Source of the DNA: a bacterium
GTDB lineage: Bacteria > UBA10199 > 2-02-FULL-44-16 > JAAZCA01
Direction of reading: 5' to 3'
DNA: 64,000 nucleotides
Assembly: GCA_041648665.1 (NCBI GenBank)
Contig: JBAZOP010000003.1
Coordinates: 62,001 to 126,000, forward strand
Positions within the stretch are counted from its first letter, which is position 1, and every line of letters begins with the position of its first letter. The position numbers and the translations under genes were made by a program. The notes under the pieces are model-generated. The model did no database searches, was not told where the DNA came from, and worked only from the letters and a program-made list of their open reading frames with translations. Shown here one piece after another: positions 48,950 to 56,836 of the stretch.

Positions 48950-49347
48950 CGAATCTCCTTCATCCCGAACGGCAGCGTGAACCCCTTGGGCAGCACCCAC
49001 AGGTGGTACAGGTTCGCGTGGTCAACCAACTCGGCTTGCGCTGGAAACACCTCGATTGCGACCCGGTCCTCACCGACGATCTCGTTCTTGACGCGCTGCA
49101 GTTCCTGCCAGGAGCGCACGGGGGCCTCGTCGTTGCGCCGGATCATCAGCCGCTCGACCGTGCCCCACTCCGTCACATGGTAGACGATCTGCACGACGTA
49201 CACGTTGTTCTTGAACACCGCCTCGACGTTGCGCAGACTGGGGTACTTCGCCGGGTCGGGCCTGGGCACGCGCTCCCATTCGGACCAGCCCTGGCGCATG
49301 AGCTTGCGTCCGACCGACCTGGAGGCTCTGCGCTGGAGACGGCTCAC
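48946..49347 (-). CDS. Conserved phage-type hypothetical protein
   Basis: A 133-aa protein from GTG 49347. SWQELQRVKNEIVGEDRVAIEVFP and LVDHANLYHLWVLPKG (about residues 80-120) match a small phage family I recall as a conserved domain of unknown function. The N-terminus is basic. Confidence 0.68.
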   Translation of the reverse strand: MSRLQRRASRSVGRKLMRQGWSEWERVPRPDPAKYPSLRNVEAVFKNNVYVVQIVYHVTEWGTVERLMIRRNDEAPVRSWQELQRVKNEIVGEDRVAIEVFPAQAELVDHANLYHLWVLPKGFTLPFGMKEIR

Positions 49348-49622
49348 GAGTTTGCTTCCTTCTTGCGTTCAGCGTCCATCTCCAAGAACCGCTTGCGCTG
49401 CCGCTCCCTTTGTGCTTCAGCCTTCGCCTCCGCAGCGTCGTACTCGGCCTTGGTGCAGATCGACCAGTACGTGACCGTTTCTGTCTCCACGACAGCCAGC
49501 TGCGCGCCGCACTTTCGGCATTCCAGCTCGGAGCCCGCCCTCATCTCGTAGTAATCGTCCTGTTGGAACTCGTGGCCACACACGGGGCACGTGACCATCG
49601 GGGCCGCCGTTGTGGTGCTCAC
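49344..49622 (-). CDS. Zinc-ribbon coiled-coil protein
   Basis: A 92-aa protein from GTG 49622 (GTGA). CPVCGHEF and CRKCGAQ form a classic zinc ribbon; the rest is a charged helix (EAKAEAQRERQRKRFLE). Likely nucleic-acid binding. Confidence 0.65.
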   Translation of the reverse strand: MSTTTAAPMVTCPVCGHEFQQDDYYEMRAGSELECRKCGAQLAVVETETVTYWSICTKAEYDAAEAKAEAQRERQRKRFLEMDAERKKEANS

Positions 49623-49837
49623 TGCACGTCCCTCGAAAAGAGCGGGAACATCCACATCATGTCTGTCCTATTTCTCCTCATCACAGCGTCCAGATGCGCC
49701 CTTTGCAGAGCATCCAGGGGCCGCTTGCTATATGCGATCGACGCGGCGACCGCTGCCCTGAGCCGTGCGCGGTTGCGTTCCATGTACTTGCGAGCACGCC
49801 TGCGCCTCCTGCGGGCTCTGTGGCTACGAGAACTCAT
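49619..49837 (-). CDS. Small arginine-rich protein
   Basis: A 72-aa protein from ATG 49837 (ATGA overlap). The first 30 residues are strongly basic (SHRARRRRRRARKYMERNR), suited to binding nucleic acid. No family is recognised. Confidence 0.55.
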   Translation of the reverse strand: MSSRSHRARRRRRRARKYMERNRARLRAAVAASIAYSKRPLDALQRAHLDAVMRRNRTDMMWMFPLFSRDVQ

Positions 49838-50067
49838 TTGTCGGCTCCGTACTTGTCCAAGTCTTCCTTCGGCCACCATGGGGGTGCCTGCTTTTTGACC
49901 ACCAATGCCACCACTTCGGCCCTGAACTCCTTTGTGGCAGCGATCGACCACAGACCTCCATGCACCCATCCGTCTCTGAACCCTGCCGAGTAAAGCGCTC
50001 TCCCGACGACAGAGATCAGCAGAACGGCTTCGGCAAACATCGCGACGAGCAGCCAAACCCACTGCAT
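49834..50067 (-). CDS. Small membrane protein
   Basis: A 77-aa protein from ATG 50067 (TGATG overlap). An N-terminal span (WVWLLVAMFAEAVLLISVVG) is followed by a soluble tail. Longer readings of the frame are shadows of the upstream gene. Confidence 0.58.
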   Translation of the reverse strand: MQWVWLLVAMFAEAVLLISVVGRALYSAGFRDGWVHGGLWSIAATKEFRAEVVALVVKKQAPPWWPKEDLDKYGADK

Positions 50068-50972
50068 CACGCCACCCTCTTGAGCGCCGTTGCGATCTCC
50101 GCCACGCGCTTGAAGTCTCGAACCTCGACAGCCTTCTTCAGCTCGGCCTCCATGCGCCGCGGTTGCCCATCCACGGCACGCCGCGGTTCGAGGTCGGGAC
50201 GTTCGCAGTCGAATAGCTCCCGACACACCTTCCAGGTAGCGTCACCGTTCGAGTAGACGCCCCACATGTCGTTCATGTTGGTGAACACCGTGCCGCGAAA
50301 CAGTCGCCCGTTCCTGCGCACGTATTTGATCTGACCGTTGAAGATCGGCTTCTTGTCCCGATCCACGTTCTGCCCACAGGTGCCTTGCCTATATTCCTTT
50401 TCTGTTGGCCAACCGCGCTCGTCTCGCTCGAAACGGATCGCCTCCCACCTCTGGTTGAAGTCCGCGAGCGGATCCGCGCGTGCAGGGTTCCGGCCCTCCA
50501 TCGCGCGAAGAATCGACAGCGCGAACGGCTCCCCTGGCATCGGAGGCGACTTGCCAAAGTCCATCGTGTACCCGAACTCTATCCACTTCTGGATGAGACG
50601 CAGCGCGGCCAGCGCTGTCTGAAGCCGGATGAGGCGAGGCATCTTCCGCATCTTGTCGAAGTCGTACCGTCCACCGTTGCGGTTCTCGACGTTGGCGACG
50701 TTCTGATAGAACATCACCTTCATCGTGCGCCCGGACTGCTCCGCGTTGAACTCTAGATCGCCGAGACGCCCATATCTGCGGCACGGGCCAAGGCACTTGT
50801 AGTGCTTCTCGATCTCTGGGTCGCGCGTCACCTTGAACCCGTGGAACTTCATGCGCTCCATCGTGCTCTGGAACGTCTTCAACATGGCCACGTCGTCCAC
50901 GTGCTCTTCCCAGACCATCACGGACGTGTCGTGGATACGGATGCGACCCTCGCGATGCCACCATTGCGTCAT
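50067..50972 (-). CDS. Hypothetical protein with C-terminal UVR-like motif
   Basis: A 301-aa protein. Cys-containing N-terminal region (CLGPCRRYG), a helical middle, and a final helix pair MEAELKKAVEVRDFKRVAEIATAL that resembles the UVR motif used by UvrB/UvrC for contact. The body matches no family I know. The UVR likeness alone does not imply repair. Confidence 0.6.
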   Translation of the reverse strand: MTQWWHREGRIRIHDTSVMVWEEHVDDVAMLKTFQSTMERMKFHGFKVTRDPEIEKHYKCLGPCRRYGRLGDLEFNAEQSGRTMKVMFYQNVANVENRNGGRYDFDKMRKMPRLIRLQTALAALRLIQKWIEFGYTMDFGKSPPMPGEPFALSILRAMEGRNPARADPLADFNQRWEAIRFERDERGWPTEKEYRQGTCGQNVDRDKKPIFNGQIKYVRRNGRLFRGTVFTNMNDMWGVYSNGDATWKVCRELFDCERPDLEPRRAVDGQPRRMEAELKKAVEVRDFKRVAEIATALKRVA

Positions 50973-51295
50973 TGCCCGATACCTCGTCTGCTCAGGTTCA
51001 CCGGCTCGCCATCACACTCCCACAACGGGTAGTTCGGAGGGCCGCATTGATCGATATGGCAGCAGCCGACATTCAGACTTTCCCACATCTTGCACGAGCC
51101 GCAGTCGCGCATGTGGCACAGGTCGTCGAGCGCTTCGAGAAAGCAAAGCGCGCACAGCACGCCCTTCCCGTCCTTGCCCGTCCACGGCTTGGCGTGTCCG
51201 TTGCGCTCAGCGAGGCGAGCATAGCGATCGAAGTCGGCCTGCTCGTGGAGTCGCCCGCACTTCCGACAGTTGGGAGGGATGCCGTAGGTGTTCAT
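50969..51295 (-). CDS. Cysteine-rich zinc-binding protein
   Basis: A 108-aa protein from ATG 51295. CRKCGRLHE, CALCFLEALDDLCHMRDCGSC and CCHIDQC give a dense Cys/His pattern, enough for two zinc sites. No family is recognised. Confidence 0.62.
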   Translation of the reverse strand: MNTYGIPPNCRKCGRLHEQADFDRYARLAERNGHAKPWTGKDGKGVLCALCFLEALDDLCHMRDCGSCKMWESLNVGCCHIDQCGPPNYPLWECDGEPVNLSRRGIGQ

Positions 51296-51300
51296 CGCGC

Positions 51301-51726
51301 TCACCACCACGGCTCGACTGGACGCCTTGGAATGACCCAATCGCCAACGTCGAGCCCGGAACACGCAGGATTCCCTCTGCTCGGGCGGGGGAATTTGTAG
51401 CGAGCCGTCCCGATCAAAAGCGCCGCTCCGACTCTACCCAAAAGGAAAGCCCCGATCAAGATTTCGCGCGTGGGAGCGTCCGGGCAGAATGCAAGCGTCT
51501 CTGTTTCCACGTCGGCCCCCGGGATACGAACGCGCAGAACCGTTGCTTGTCCGTCAATCCGCTTGCCGTCCGGGCCCCGTGGCATTCTCGGAGGCTCACA
51601 GAGCGTCGCTCCCGCTGCCCTTGCCGCCGACTTGGAGAGGAAGATGCCGCCCGTGAACCCGGTGTCCACAAGGGCATCGCGCGCGATCTTTCTCACCCAA
51701 GAAATCTCGATAGGGATTGTGATCAT
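51301..51726 (-). CDS. Retropepsin-like aspartyl protease fold protein
   Basis: A 141-aa protein from ATG 51726 (ATGA). ALVDTGFTGGIFLS (about residues 18-31) is the catalytic D-T-G loop of clan AA aspartic proteases, and EILIGAFLLGRV (~90-101) fits the later hydrophobic-G loop. The length suits a homodimeric retropepsin-like enzyme. Bacterial relatives are usually of unknown substrate; here virion or regulator processing is possible. Confidence 0.75.
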   Translation of the reverse strand: MITIPIEISWVRKIARDALVDTGFTGGIFLSKSAARAAGATLCEPPRMPRGPDGKRIDGQATVLRVRIPGADVETETLAFCPDAPTREILIGAFLLGRVGAALLIGTARYKFPRPSRGNPACSGLDVGDWVIPRRPVEPWW

Positions 51727-51929
51727 CGTCCCACCTTCACGACCCACCCATCGGGCAACGTGTACTCGCTCGTTCCTGAGTCGAACCTCGTTCCCTTCGG
51801 CCACACGATCCTCACGCGCTTGTCGGGTTCGTCAGTCACCCCGCAGCCGTGGCTGATCAGCTCCCTGCGCTGCCCCCGCAGGTTGTCTGCAAGGATCGAC
51901 GTTGACAGCACCTCGAAGACTTCGTTCAT
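51723..51929 (-). CDS. Small hypothetical protein upstream of aspartyl protease
   Basis: A 68-aa beta-rich protein. Coupled to the protease by ATGA, in the position where small antitoxin-like partners are often found; no such motif is visible. Confidence 0.55.
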   Translation of the reverse strand: MNEVFEVLSTSILADNLRGQRRELISHGCGVTDEPDKRVRIVWPKGTRFDSGTSEYTLPDGWVVKVGR

Positions 51930-52333
51930 CAGTTGAGCGCCTTTCCATCGGCTTCCGACGCAACGATCGTACCGTGCATGACTCTGCCGATCTGCGCGTT
52001 GGCCCGCAGGCTGTCGAGCACGGCTCCCTGAAGCGTCTCGCGGAGCGCGGTGTCAGCGTGCTTCGAGATCATGACCATCACCGGGTCGCCACGCACATCC
52101 ACAACGGCCAGCGCCTCGTCTGGGAACCGGCCAGCGTCGAACTCCTCGATCGTCACCACCGGCTGGCGTCCCTGCGCAAAGACGACAAGGATCGCCGGGT
52201 CCGGATCCCCGCTGGCCCGAAGCACCATGACCCGGCACTGGATCTGTTCGAGCACGCTCGCCAGATCGGTTGCCATCCCTTCCTTGCCTGAAAACATCGC
52301 TTTTATTTCTTCCTTGACGCCGCGTCTCGGCAT
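51929..52333 (-). CDS. First gene of the 11.4-kb leftward operon
   Basis: A 134-aa protein from ATG 52333. Alpha/beta: helical start, then VVTIEEFDAGRFPDEALAVVDV, then a helical end. An ATG-like start is also possible at 52342. It faces the ribbon-helix-helix gene across 16 nt. No family is recognised. Confidence 0.58.
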   Translation of the reverse strand: MPRRGVKEEIKAMFSGKEGMATDLASVLEQIQCRVMVLRASGDPDPAILVVFAQGRQPVVTIEEFDAGRFPDEALAVVDVRGDPVMVMISKHADTALRETLQGAVLDSLRANAQIGRVMHGTIVASEADGKALN

Positions 52334-52342
52334 GTATATCAC
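52314..52342 (+). promoter_or_regulatory. Rightward promoter, overlaps leftward promoter
   Basis: TTGACG (52314-52319), 17-nt spacer, TATCAC (52337-52342), then 7 nt and the ATG at 52350. Its -35 box lies within the start of the leftward gene. Confidence 0.5.
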
Positions 52343-52344
52343 TG

Positions 52345-52373
52345 ATGGTATGTCGCATCCCGGTGAAAGTCAA
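52345..52373 (-). promoter_or_regulatory. Leftward promoter, overlaps rightward promoter
   Basis: Minus strand: TTGACT (52368-52373), 17-nt spacer, TACCAT (52345-52350), 11 nt before the ATG at 52333. Its -35 box lies within the ribbon-helix-helix gene. Confidence 0.5.
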
Positions 52374-52592
52374 CAGCTCAAAGGTCTCCAGATCGCTCTT
52401 CGTATCTCGCAGGAGATGGATGACGAACTTCTCCAGCTCGCGCAGCGATGGGAGCGCACGATGACGCTCGACACGCGCGTGGGCAAGACGACGATCGCGC
52501 GCGAGGCTCTCAAGCGGGGCATGAGGCTGATCGACGAGGAGCTTACGGCCATCGAGGCGAAGCAAGGGAAGAAGAAGGACGGCGGGCGATGA
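52350..52592 (+). CDS. Ribbon-helix-helix-like DNA-binding protein
   Basis: An 80-aa protein from ATG 52350. LQIALRISQEMDDELLQLAQRW, then TTIAREALKRGMRLIDEE, follows the strand-helix-helix plan of CopG/Arc-type repressors with a ~10-residue insert. First gene of the rightward operon and next to two overlapping promoters, so it may repress one or both. That role is inferred. Confidence 0.68.
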   Translation: MSHPGESQQLKGLQIALRISQEMDDELLQLAQRWERTMTLDTRVGKTTIAREALKRGMRLIDEELTAIEAKQGKKKDGGR

Positions 52593-52762
52593 CCTACGAG
52601 TACGAGTGCGACGCCTGCGGACACGAGTGGGAGCAGGAACAGAAGATCACTGAGGAGCCGGTGAAGGTGTGCCCGAAGTGCGGGGAAGAGGCGGCGAAGC
52701 GGCTCGTGTCCAACGGCAACTTCGTGCTCAAGGGGAAGAACTGGGCGAGGGATGGGTACTGA
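52589..52762 (+). CDS. FmdB-type zinc-ribbon protein
   Basis: A 57-aa protein: MTYEYECDACGHEWE then KVCPKCGEEAAKRLVS, the CxxC-x~20-CxxC pattern of the FmdB/CxxC_CxxC_SSSS regulatory-protein family. ATGA overlap with the regulator upstream. In bacteria such proteins are small putative regulators. Confidence 0.78.
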   Translation: MTYEYECDACGHEWEQEQKITEEPVKVCPKCGEEAAKRLVSNGNFVLKGKNWARDGY

Positions 52763-52949
52763 CGCAAAGCCCACGTGGCTCCTCCGCGTCGAGATGCAGC
52801 ACGCTGTCTTCGGTATCATCGTTGCGGCAGACGGCAGCGTGATGGAAGCCGCGCCCATCGCGAAGTGGTCGGTGGGTAAACGAGGTCGGGAAGTCGTTCG
52901 GTACTTCAGGGAGCGGGGAGCGACGGTAACGGTGCATGGAGGGAAGTAG
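52752..52949 (+). CDS. Small hypothetical protein
   Basis: A 65-aa protein overlapping the zinc ribbon gene by 11 nt. The motif APIAKWSVGKRGREVVRYFRERGATV resembles a small phage family with strand-strand-helix-strand plan. Unassigned. Confidence 0.6.
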   Translation: MGTDAKPTWLLRVEMQHAVFGIIVAADGSVMEAAPIAKWSVGKRGREVVRYFRERGATVTVHGGK

Positions 52950-52952
52950 TCG

Positions 52953-53612
52953 ATGAGCGAGAAGCACGTAAAGATCGTCCGAGCAGTCCGGGACCAGCTC
53001 AAGGCCTACGGCGTCAACAAGGACGAGAGCCTGCGTGACGCTATCGATCGGCTCACGGCTGAGCACGCGCTCGCGACCGATGAAGCGCGCACCTACAAGA
53101 GGCTCACGGAGGAGGCGCAGCAAGAAGCTGCCCTGGCCCGCAAGACGCGTGACGAGGCAGAGGCAACAGCGATCGTCGCGCTGGCGAAGGAGAGAGCTGC
53201 GACGTTCCAGAACCGCGCGCTGCGAGCGTTCCTTGATCTGGTCATCGAGCGCAGCGGCGCGCAGATCCAGAAGGACTACGCGGGGGCCCTGGCGGAGATC
53301 GATGCGCGGAGCAAGACCATCGCGAAGGAAGCGGGCACGACCCGGCTGGAAGACGACATCCGAGAAGTGGAAGCCCGACGCGTGACGGCGTTCGCTCAGT
53401 CGATGCAGGGGAAGTCGTTCGACACCTACGGGAATCCGCTACCAAACGGCGTGCTTTGTAGAAAGAGGGACTCGTATCTCGACGACTGCCTCGCCCCGAA
53501 CCCGAAACATCCTGGCGCGAATTGCCATCGTCCGAAGACGCACGGTGGCCAGCACCAGAACGGGGACGACGTGTGGGGCGATGAACCTGAAAGCAGAAAG
53601 GCAGGTGCGTGA
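52953..53612 (+). CDS. Coiled-coil protein with Cys/His C-terminus
   Basis: A 219-aa protein. Residues ~20-150 are a long Ala/Glu/Arg-rich helix, probably a coiled coil; the C-terminus has Cys/His (VLCRKRDSYLDDC, GANCHRPKTHGG) like a zinc site. No family is recognised. Confidence 0.62.
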   Translation: MSEKHVKIVRAVRDQLKAYGVNKDESLRDAIDRLTAEHALATDEARTYKRLTEEAQQEAALARKTRDEAEATAIVALAKERAATFQNRALRAFLDLVIERSGAQIQKDYAGALAEIDARSKTIAKEAGTTRLEDDIREVEARRVTAFAQSMQGKSFDTYGNPLPNGVLCRKRDSYLDDCLAPNPKHPGANCHRPKTHGGQHQNGDDVWGDEPESRKAGA

Positions 53613-53995
53613 TGCCCTGGTGCTACGCAACGTCCAGAGAAGCCGAAGCATGGAACGGAAACTTCGCGACGCGGGAAGAGGCGATCGAGGAGGGAACTCG
53701 CGAGTACGAGGGCGACGCTGATCATTTCTTCGTCGCGTGCGGCGAGTGTCCGGACCCGGCTGATGCCATGCCCCGAGCGCTCGACATCATCGAGATGATG
53801 GTGGAGTGTGCTGGCGACGAATGGGGCGAGATCGCGGAGGACTGGCCCGAAGTCTCTAAGGAAGAGGAGAAGGAACTGGACGACATCCTGGAGGGATGGG
53901 CACGCAAACACTGCCGCATCTCGTTCTTCATGGTGGATGGCGACAAGGCAGAGGAGGTGCGCATCGCGAAGGCAGAGGAGCCGAAGCAACCGTGA
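53612..53995 (+). CDS. Acidic hypothetical protein
   Basis: A 127-aa, very acidic protein from ATG 53612 (TGATG overlap). Its N-terminus (NFATREEAIEEGTREY) and central helices (SKEEEKELDDILEGWARKH) match a plan I have seen in phage proteins of unknown role. No named family. Confidence 0.6.
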   Translation: MPWCYATSREAEAWNGNFATREEAIEEGTREYEGDADHFFVACGECPDPADAMPRALDIIEMMVECAGDEWGEIAEDWPEVSKEEEKELDDILEGWARKHCRISFFMVDGDKAEEVRIAKAEEPKQP

Positions 53996-54195
53996 GCGCG
54001 CGGCAAGAGAGGATGGTCGAAGCCAGACAGCGCCTCGATGACGCGATCGGCGCGCTCTCCGACCTGTACGAGTACGGCCACCTGCTCGCCCAGACCGAGC
54101 CCGACAAGCTCCTGATGCTGGCTGTTGAGGAGATCCGAAAGGCGCGGGACGAGAAGCGCAACGAGAAGAAAGGCACGCGAACACATGGACGATGA
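53992..54195 (+). CDS. Small helical protein
   Basis: A 67-aa protein from GTG 53992 (GTGA). Nearly all helix, charged, with a basic end; its 3' end overlaps the next gene by 11 nt. No family is recognised. Confidence 0.58.
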   Translation: MSARQERMVEARQRLDDAIGALSDLYEYGHLLAQTEPDKLLMLAVEEIRKARDEKRNEKKGTRTHGR

Positions 54196-54766
54196 TGCTG
54201 CCAACAAGACTCCGGAGCCCGCTCCGTTCGTCTGCCCATACCACAGGCCGTCTCCACCCTGGACATGGCGCGACACCGTAGGGGTGCTGCTCCTGATTGC
54301 CGCTGCGACCGTGCTCACCATCGGCATGTATCACGTCGAAAAGCTGAGCGAGCACTACTGGATCATGTCGGCCTACCTCACGAAGCCCATAACGCTGTAC
54401 TCTTACCGTGGACATCGTGAGTGGGTAGATCGGGATCGGATCGAGAAGTCCGACGCGGACGACTACGGCCAAGCGTACAGGGAGGGGTACCACGACGGCA
54501 AGGGCATGTGCGTGGCCGCGTACAAGAGGACGAAGAGCCCAACTGCGCTCTGGGTCTCGACGGGTTGCATCGACGCCTGCGCTGCCATGCGCAAGGCGGG
54601 GGCTCACGACATGAGTGCACAGACGCCCGGACATGCCTGCGAGTTCTTCTGCGAGGCGGGCAACGAGCGGGGCTACGACGATCCGTGGCCGGTTGCGTGC
54701 TTCCAGCGGGCGAAGTCGCAGCAGGATGTCCACGACTGCTGGATCGGGGCGGAGAAGAAACAATGA
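54185..54766 (+). CDS. Single-span membrane protein with Cys-rich outer domain
   Basis: A 193-aa protein from ATG 54185. A membrane span at residues ~32-49 (TVGVLLLIAAATVLTIGMY) is followed by a ~140-residue domain with eight Cys, many in C-x3-C pairs (CIDACAAM, CEFFCEAG), as in the proteins at 3-500 and 40594-40881. Disulfides would form if the domain is in the periplasm. Confidence 0.65.
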   Translation: MDDDAANKTPEPAPFVCPYHRPSPPWTWRDTVGVLLLIAAATVLTIGMYHVEKLSEHYWIMSAYLTKPITLYSYRGHREWVDRDRIEKSDADDYGQAYREGYHDGKGMCVAAYKRTKSPTALWVSTGCIDACAAMRKAGAHDMSAQTPGHACEFFCEAGNERGYDDPWPVACFQRAKSQQDVHDCWIGAEKKQ

Positions 54767-54999
54767 CCAGGATGGCTCACCACGAAGAGTGTGGCATCTG
54801 CCACAGCGACCACATGTGCGAGCACAGGCTTCCGAAAGTCGAACCTCGCCCTCCGAGCATCTGCCCCCTGTGCGGAGAGCCGATCAACCCGCTCGACGAG
54901 ATCGAGACCGATCGGGACCGCCTGATGAGGGCAGCGCCCGGCTGCACCACCGATGGGTGGATCGCTCACAAGAGCTGTGTCACCAAGGCGGGCACGTGA
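54763..54999 (+). CDS. Zinc-binding protein
   Basis: A 78-aa protein: HHEECGICHSDHMCEH and CPLCGEP give a Cys/His pattern for two small zinc sites. ATGA overlap with the gene upstream. No family is recognised. Confidence 0.6.
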   Translation: MTRMAHHEECGICHSDHMCEHRLPKVEPRPPSICPLCGEPINPLDEIETDRDRLMRAAPGCTTDGWIAHKSCVTKAGT

Positions 55000-55841
55000 C
55001 CACCCCCAAGACAACGTGCGGGACATGCGGCGGTGACTACCCAGTCGGCTCGACATGTCCTAGCTGCGGTCCCCACAACCCCGGAGCGGCGCTGTTGGGC
55101 GCTCTCCGCGGGCACGGCAGTGGCTTGGCACCCGATCCGTTCGAGCAGGCCGAAGCGTGCCCGTACTGCGACATCAAGGACCAAGTGATCAAGGCTGCTG
55201 GCGAGCAGATCGAGGCTCTCGAACAGAAGCTCGCTGACGCCGCTGCTGATCGCGACAGGAACGCATCGTCCGTCGAGACACTGATCCGCGAGATTGGCTA
55301 CAACCGCGTGCTACCGTATGGAGATGTGGGCGCTGCCGTCGAGTACGCCCGCGGGCTGCACGCGAGGATCGCATCCGACGCAAGCGACAACGCCAGATTG
55401 TGCAATGCCCTCAACCGGGACAAGACCGGGCTGGCGCAGGCGCTCGTGGATGTCCTGACTGAAGCCAGGGGTCGTCGCTGGCTCGGGCCAGAAGGCGGGT
55501 GGGGCTCGTACGAGTGGCAGGAGCACACGACGGACACGCTGCGCAAGGAGATCGAGTGGGCCCTGGACGCCATCGAGACGATCGCGAAGAAGGCGCTCGC
55601 CACGTCGGGCGCGCTCGCGACGGAGACGCTTCGGCTCACAGCAGAAAAAGCCCGCGCGATGTGCAGAACGGCGGTAGACATACCCAGCCGCTACGGCATG
55701 ATCGAAGGCGCGCACCATAAGCAGTGGGTCATCGACCAGATGCTTCGGAAGATGCTCGGAGAAGCGGGCTACGCTACTTGGGTAGCGGGGATGAACGCGG
55801 ACCCCGACTTCGCACCGTGGGACACGGGGATCGCGCCATGA
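54996..55841 (+). CDS. Zinc-ribbon plus coiled-coil protein
   Basis: A 281-aa protein from GTG 54996 (GTGA). The N-terminus has CGTCGGDY, CPSCG and CPYCD; a coiled coil (EQIEALEQKLADAAADRDR) occupies residues ~65-95; the rest is helical. Probably a DNA-interacting structural or regulatory protein; no family recognised. Confidence 0.62.
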   Translation: MTTPKTTCGTCGGDYPVGSTCPSCGPHNPGAALLGALRGHGSGLAPDPFEQAEACPYCDIKDQVIKAAGEQIEALEQKLADAAADRDRNASSVETLIREIGYNRVLPYGDVGAAVEYARGLHARIASDASDNARLCNALNRDKTGLAQALVDVLTEARGRRWLGPEGGWGSYEWQEHTTDTLRKEIEWALDAIETIAKKALATSGALATETLRLTAEKARAMCRTAVDIPSRYGMIEGAHHKQWVIDQMLRKMLGEAGYATWVAGMNADPDFAPWDTGIAP

Positions 55842-56095
55842 AGGCCCTCTGCCCCTGTGGCCGCATCGCCACGTGGTTCTACATGCTCTGCACACCCGCT
55901 CCGGTCGTGTACTGCGATGCCTGCGTGCCCCGCAACTGCGCCTGCGGCGTCTGCCAGCAGTTCGGAGAAGAGCGTGACGAGCAGGGGCGCTTGACGCCCT
56001 GCATTTGGTGGGCCGAAGAGCCGCATGGAGTGGATGATAGCGAGCCCGGGTGGATCGCACACGATCAGCCGTTCGAGCAACCGGAGGCGACGTGA
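55838..56095 (+). CDS. Cysteine-rich zinc-binding protein
   Basis: An 85-aa protein: CPCGR, CDACVPRNCACGVC, which can bind one or two zinc ions, then an acidic tail. Overlaps both neighbours (ATGA and GTGA). Confidence 0.6.
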   Translation: MKALCPCGRIATWFYMLCTPAPVVYCDACVPRNCACGVCQQFGEERDEQGRLTPCIWWAEEPHGVDDSEPGWIAHDQPFEQPEAT

Positions 56096-56526
56096 AAAAG
56101 CTCAAGGTGCTCCCACCCATGACGTGCGATCCCGGCTGCGGGGACTGCTGCGGTATCGTCCCGGTGACCGAGACCGAGTTCCAGCGGGTCGCTCGATACG
56201 CCCGCGAGCACGCCGTCGAGCCGCTGCGGCAAAGGATCACCTGCCCCTGGTTCCAGCAGGGCAGCTGCGCGGTCTACCCGGCGAGACCCCTGCCATGCCG
56301 CCTGTTCGGGCACACCCCGGGGCTGGCGTGTCCGAGAGGGCACAGCGCGTTCGTGTGGGAGCGCGAGATTCAGCGCATGATGCGAGCGAACGGAAAGCCC
56401 GTAAAGCTGCTGCACGACGTGTTCCCCGACTTCAGGAATGGGATGGCGCTCGACATGTTTATCGATCAGATCCAGCAGGCCGCGCAGTTGTACGCTCGCG
56501 ACATGAAGTTCGCGGGAGGGGTGTGA
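56092..56526 (+). CDS. YkgJ-family zinc/iron-chelating domain protein
   Basis: A 144-aa protein from GTG 56092 (GTGA). CDPGCGDCCG near the N-terminus and GSCAVYPARPLPCRLFG (about residues 57-73) are the two signatures of the YkgJ (CxxCxxCC) family, thought to bind a zinc or iron-sulfur centre. Phage copies are occasional; function unknown. Confidence 0.78.
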   Translation: MKKLKVLPPMTCDPGCGDCCGIVPVTETEFQRVARYAREHAVEPLRQRITCPWFQQGSCAVYPARPLPCRLFGHTPGLACPRGHSAFVWEREIQRMMRANGKPVKLLHDVFPDFRNGMALDMFIDQIQQAAQLYARDMKFAGGV

Positions 56527-56528
56527 GT

Positions 56529-56804
56529 ATGAGTAGGGACGAAGAACCGAACATCATGTTGCCGGATGAAACGCAGCGCATATCGGACCTGCACAACGAG
56601 GCCTTGGCTGACCTGAGCATCGCGCTCGACATACTCGAAGATGAGCAGTGGGACGGGGACACGGCTGCGCTACCGGACGAACGCGACAGGGGCTGCGCGA
56701 CGTGCAAGAACTCGGAGGTGGATGGAGCGCACAAGTGCGATTGTGCCAAAGCCCTGCTGCTGCGCAAGTACGGGCGGAAGGTCAAGATCCAGGGGGATCC
56801 TTGA
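56529..56804 (+). CDS. Small protein with Cys knuckle
   Basis: A 91-aa acidic helical protein with CATCKNSEVDGAHKCDCA near the end, a metal-binding pattern. ATG 56529 is used; GTG 56523 would give the GTGA overlap common in this operon. Confidence 0.58.
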   Translation: MSRDEEPNIMLPDETQRISDLHNEALADLSIALDILEDEQWDGDTAALPDERDRGCATCKNSEVDGAHKCDCAKALLLRKYGRKVKIQGDP

Positions 56805-56836
56805 GGCTCAACTGGCACCGTCCCCGAGGCCACCCG

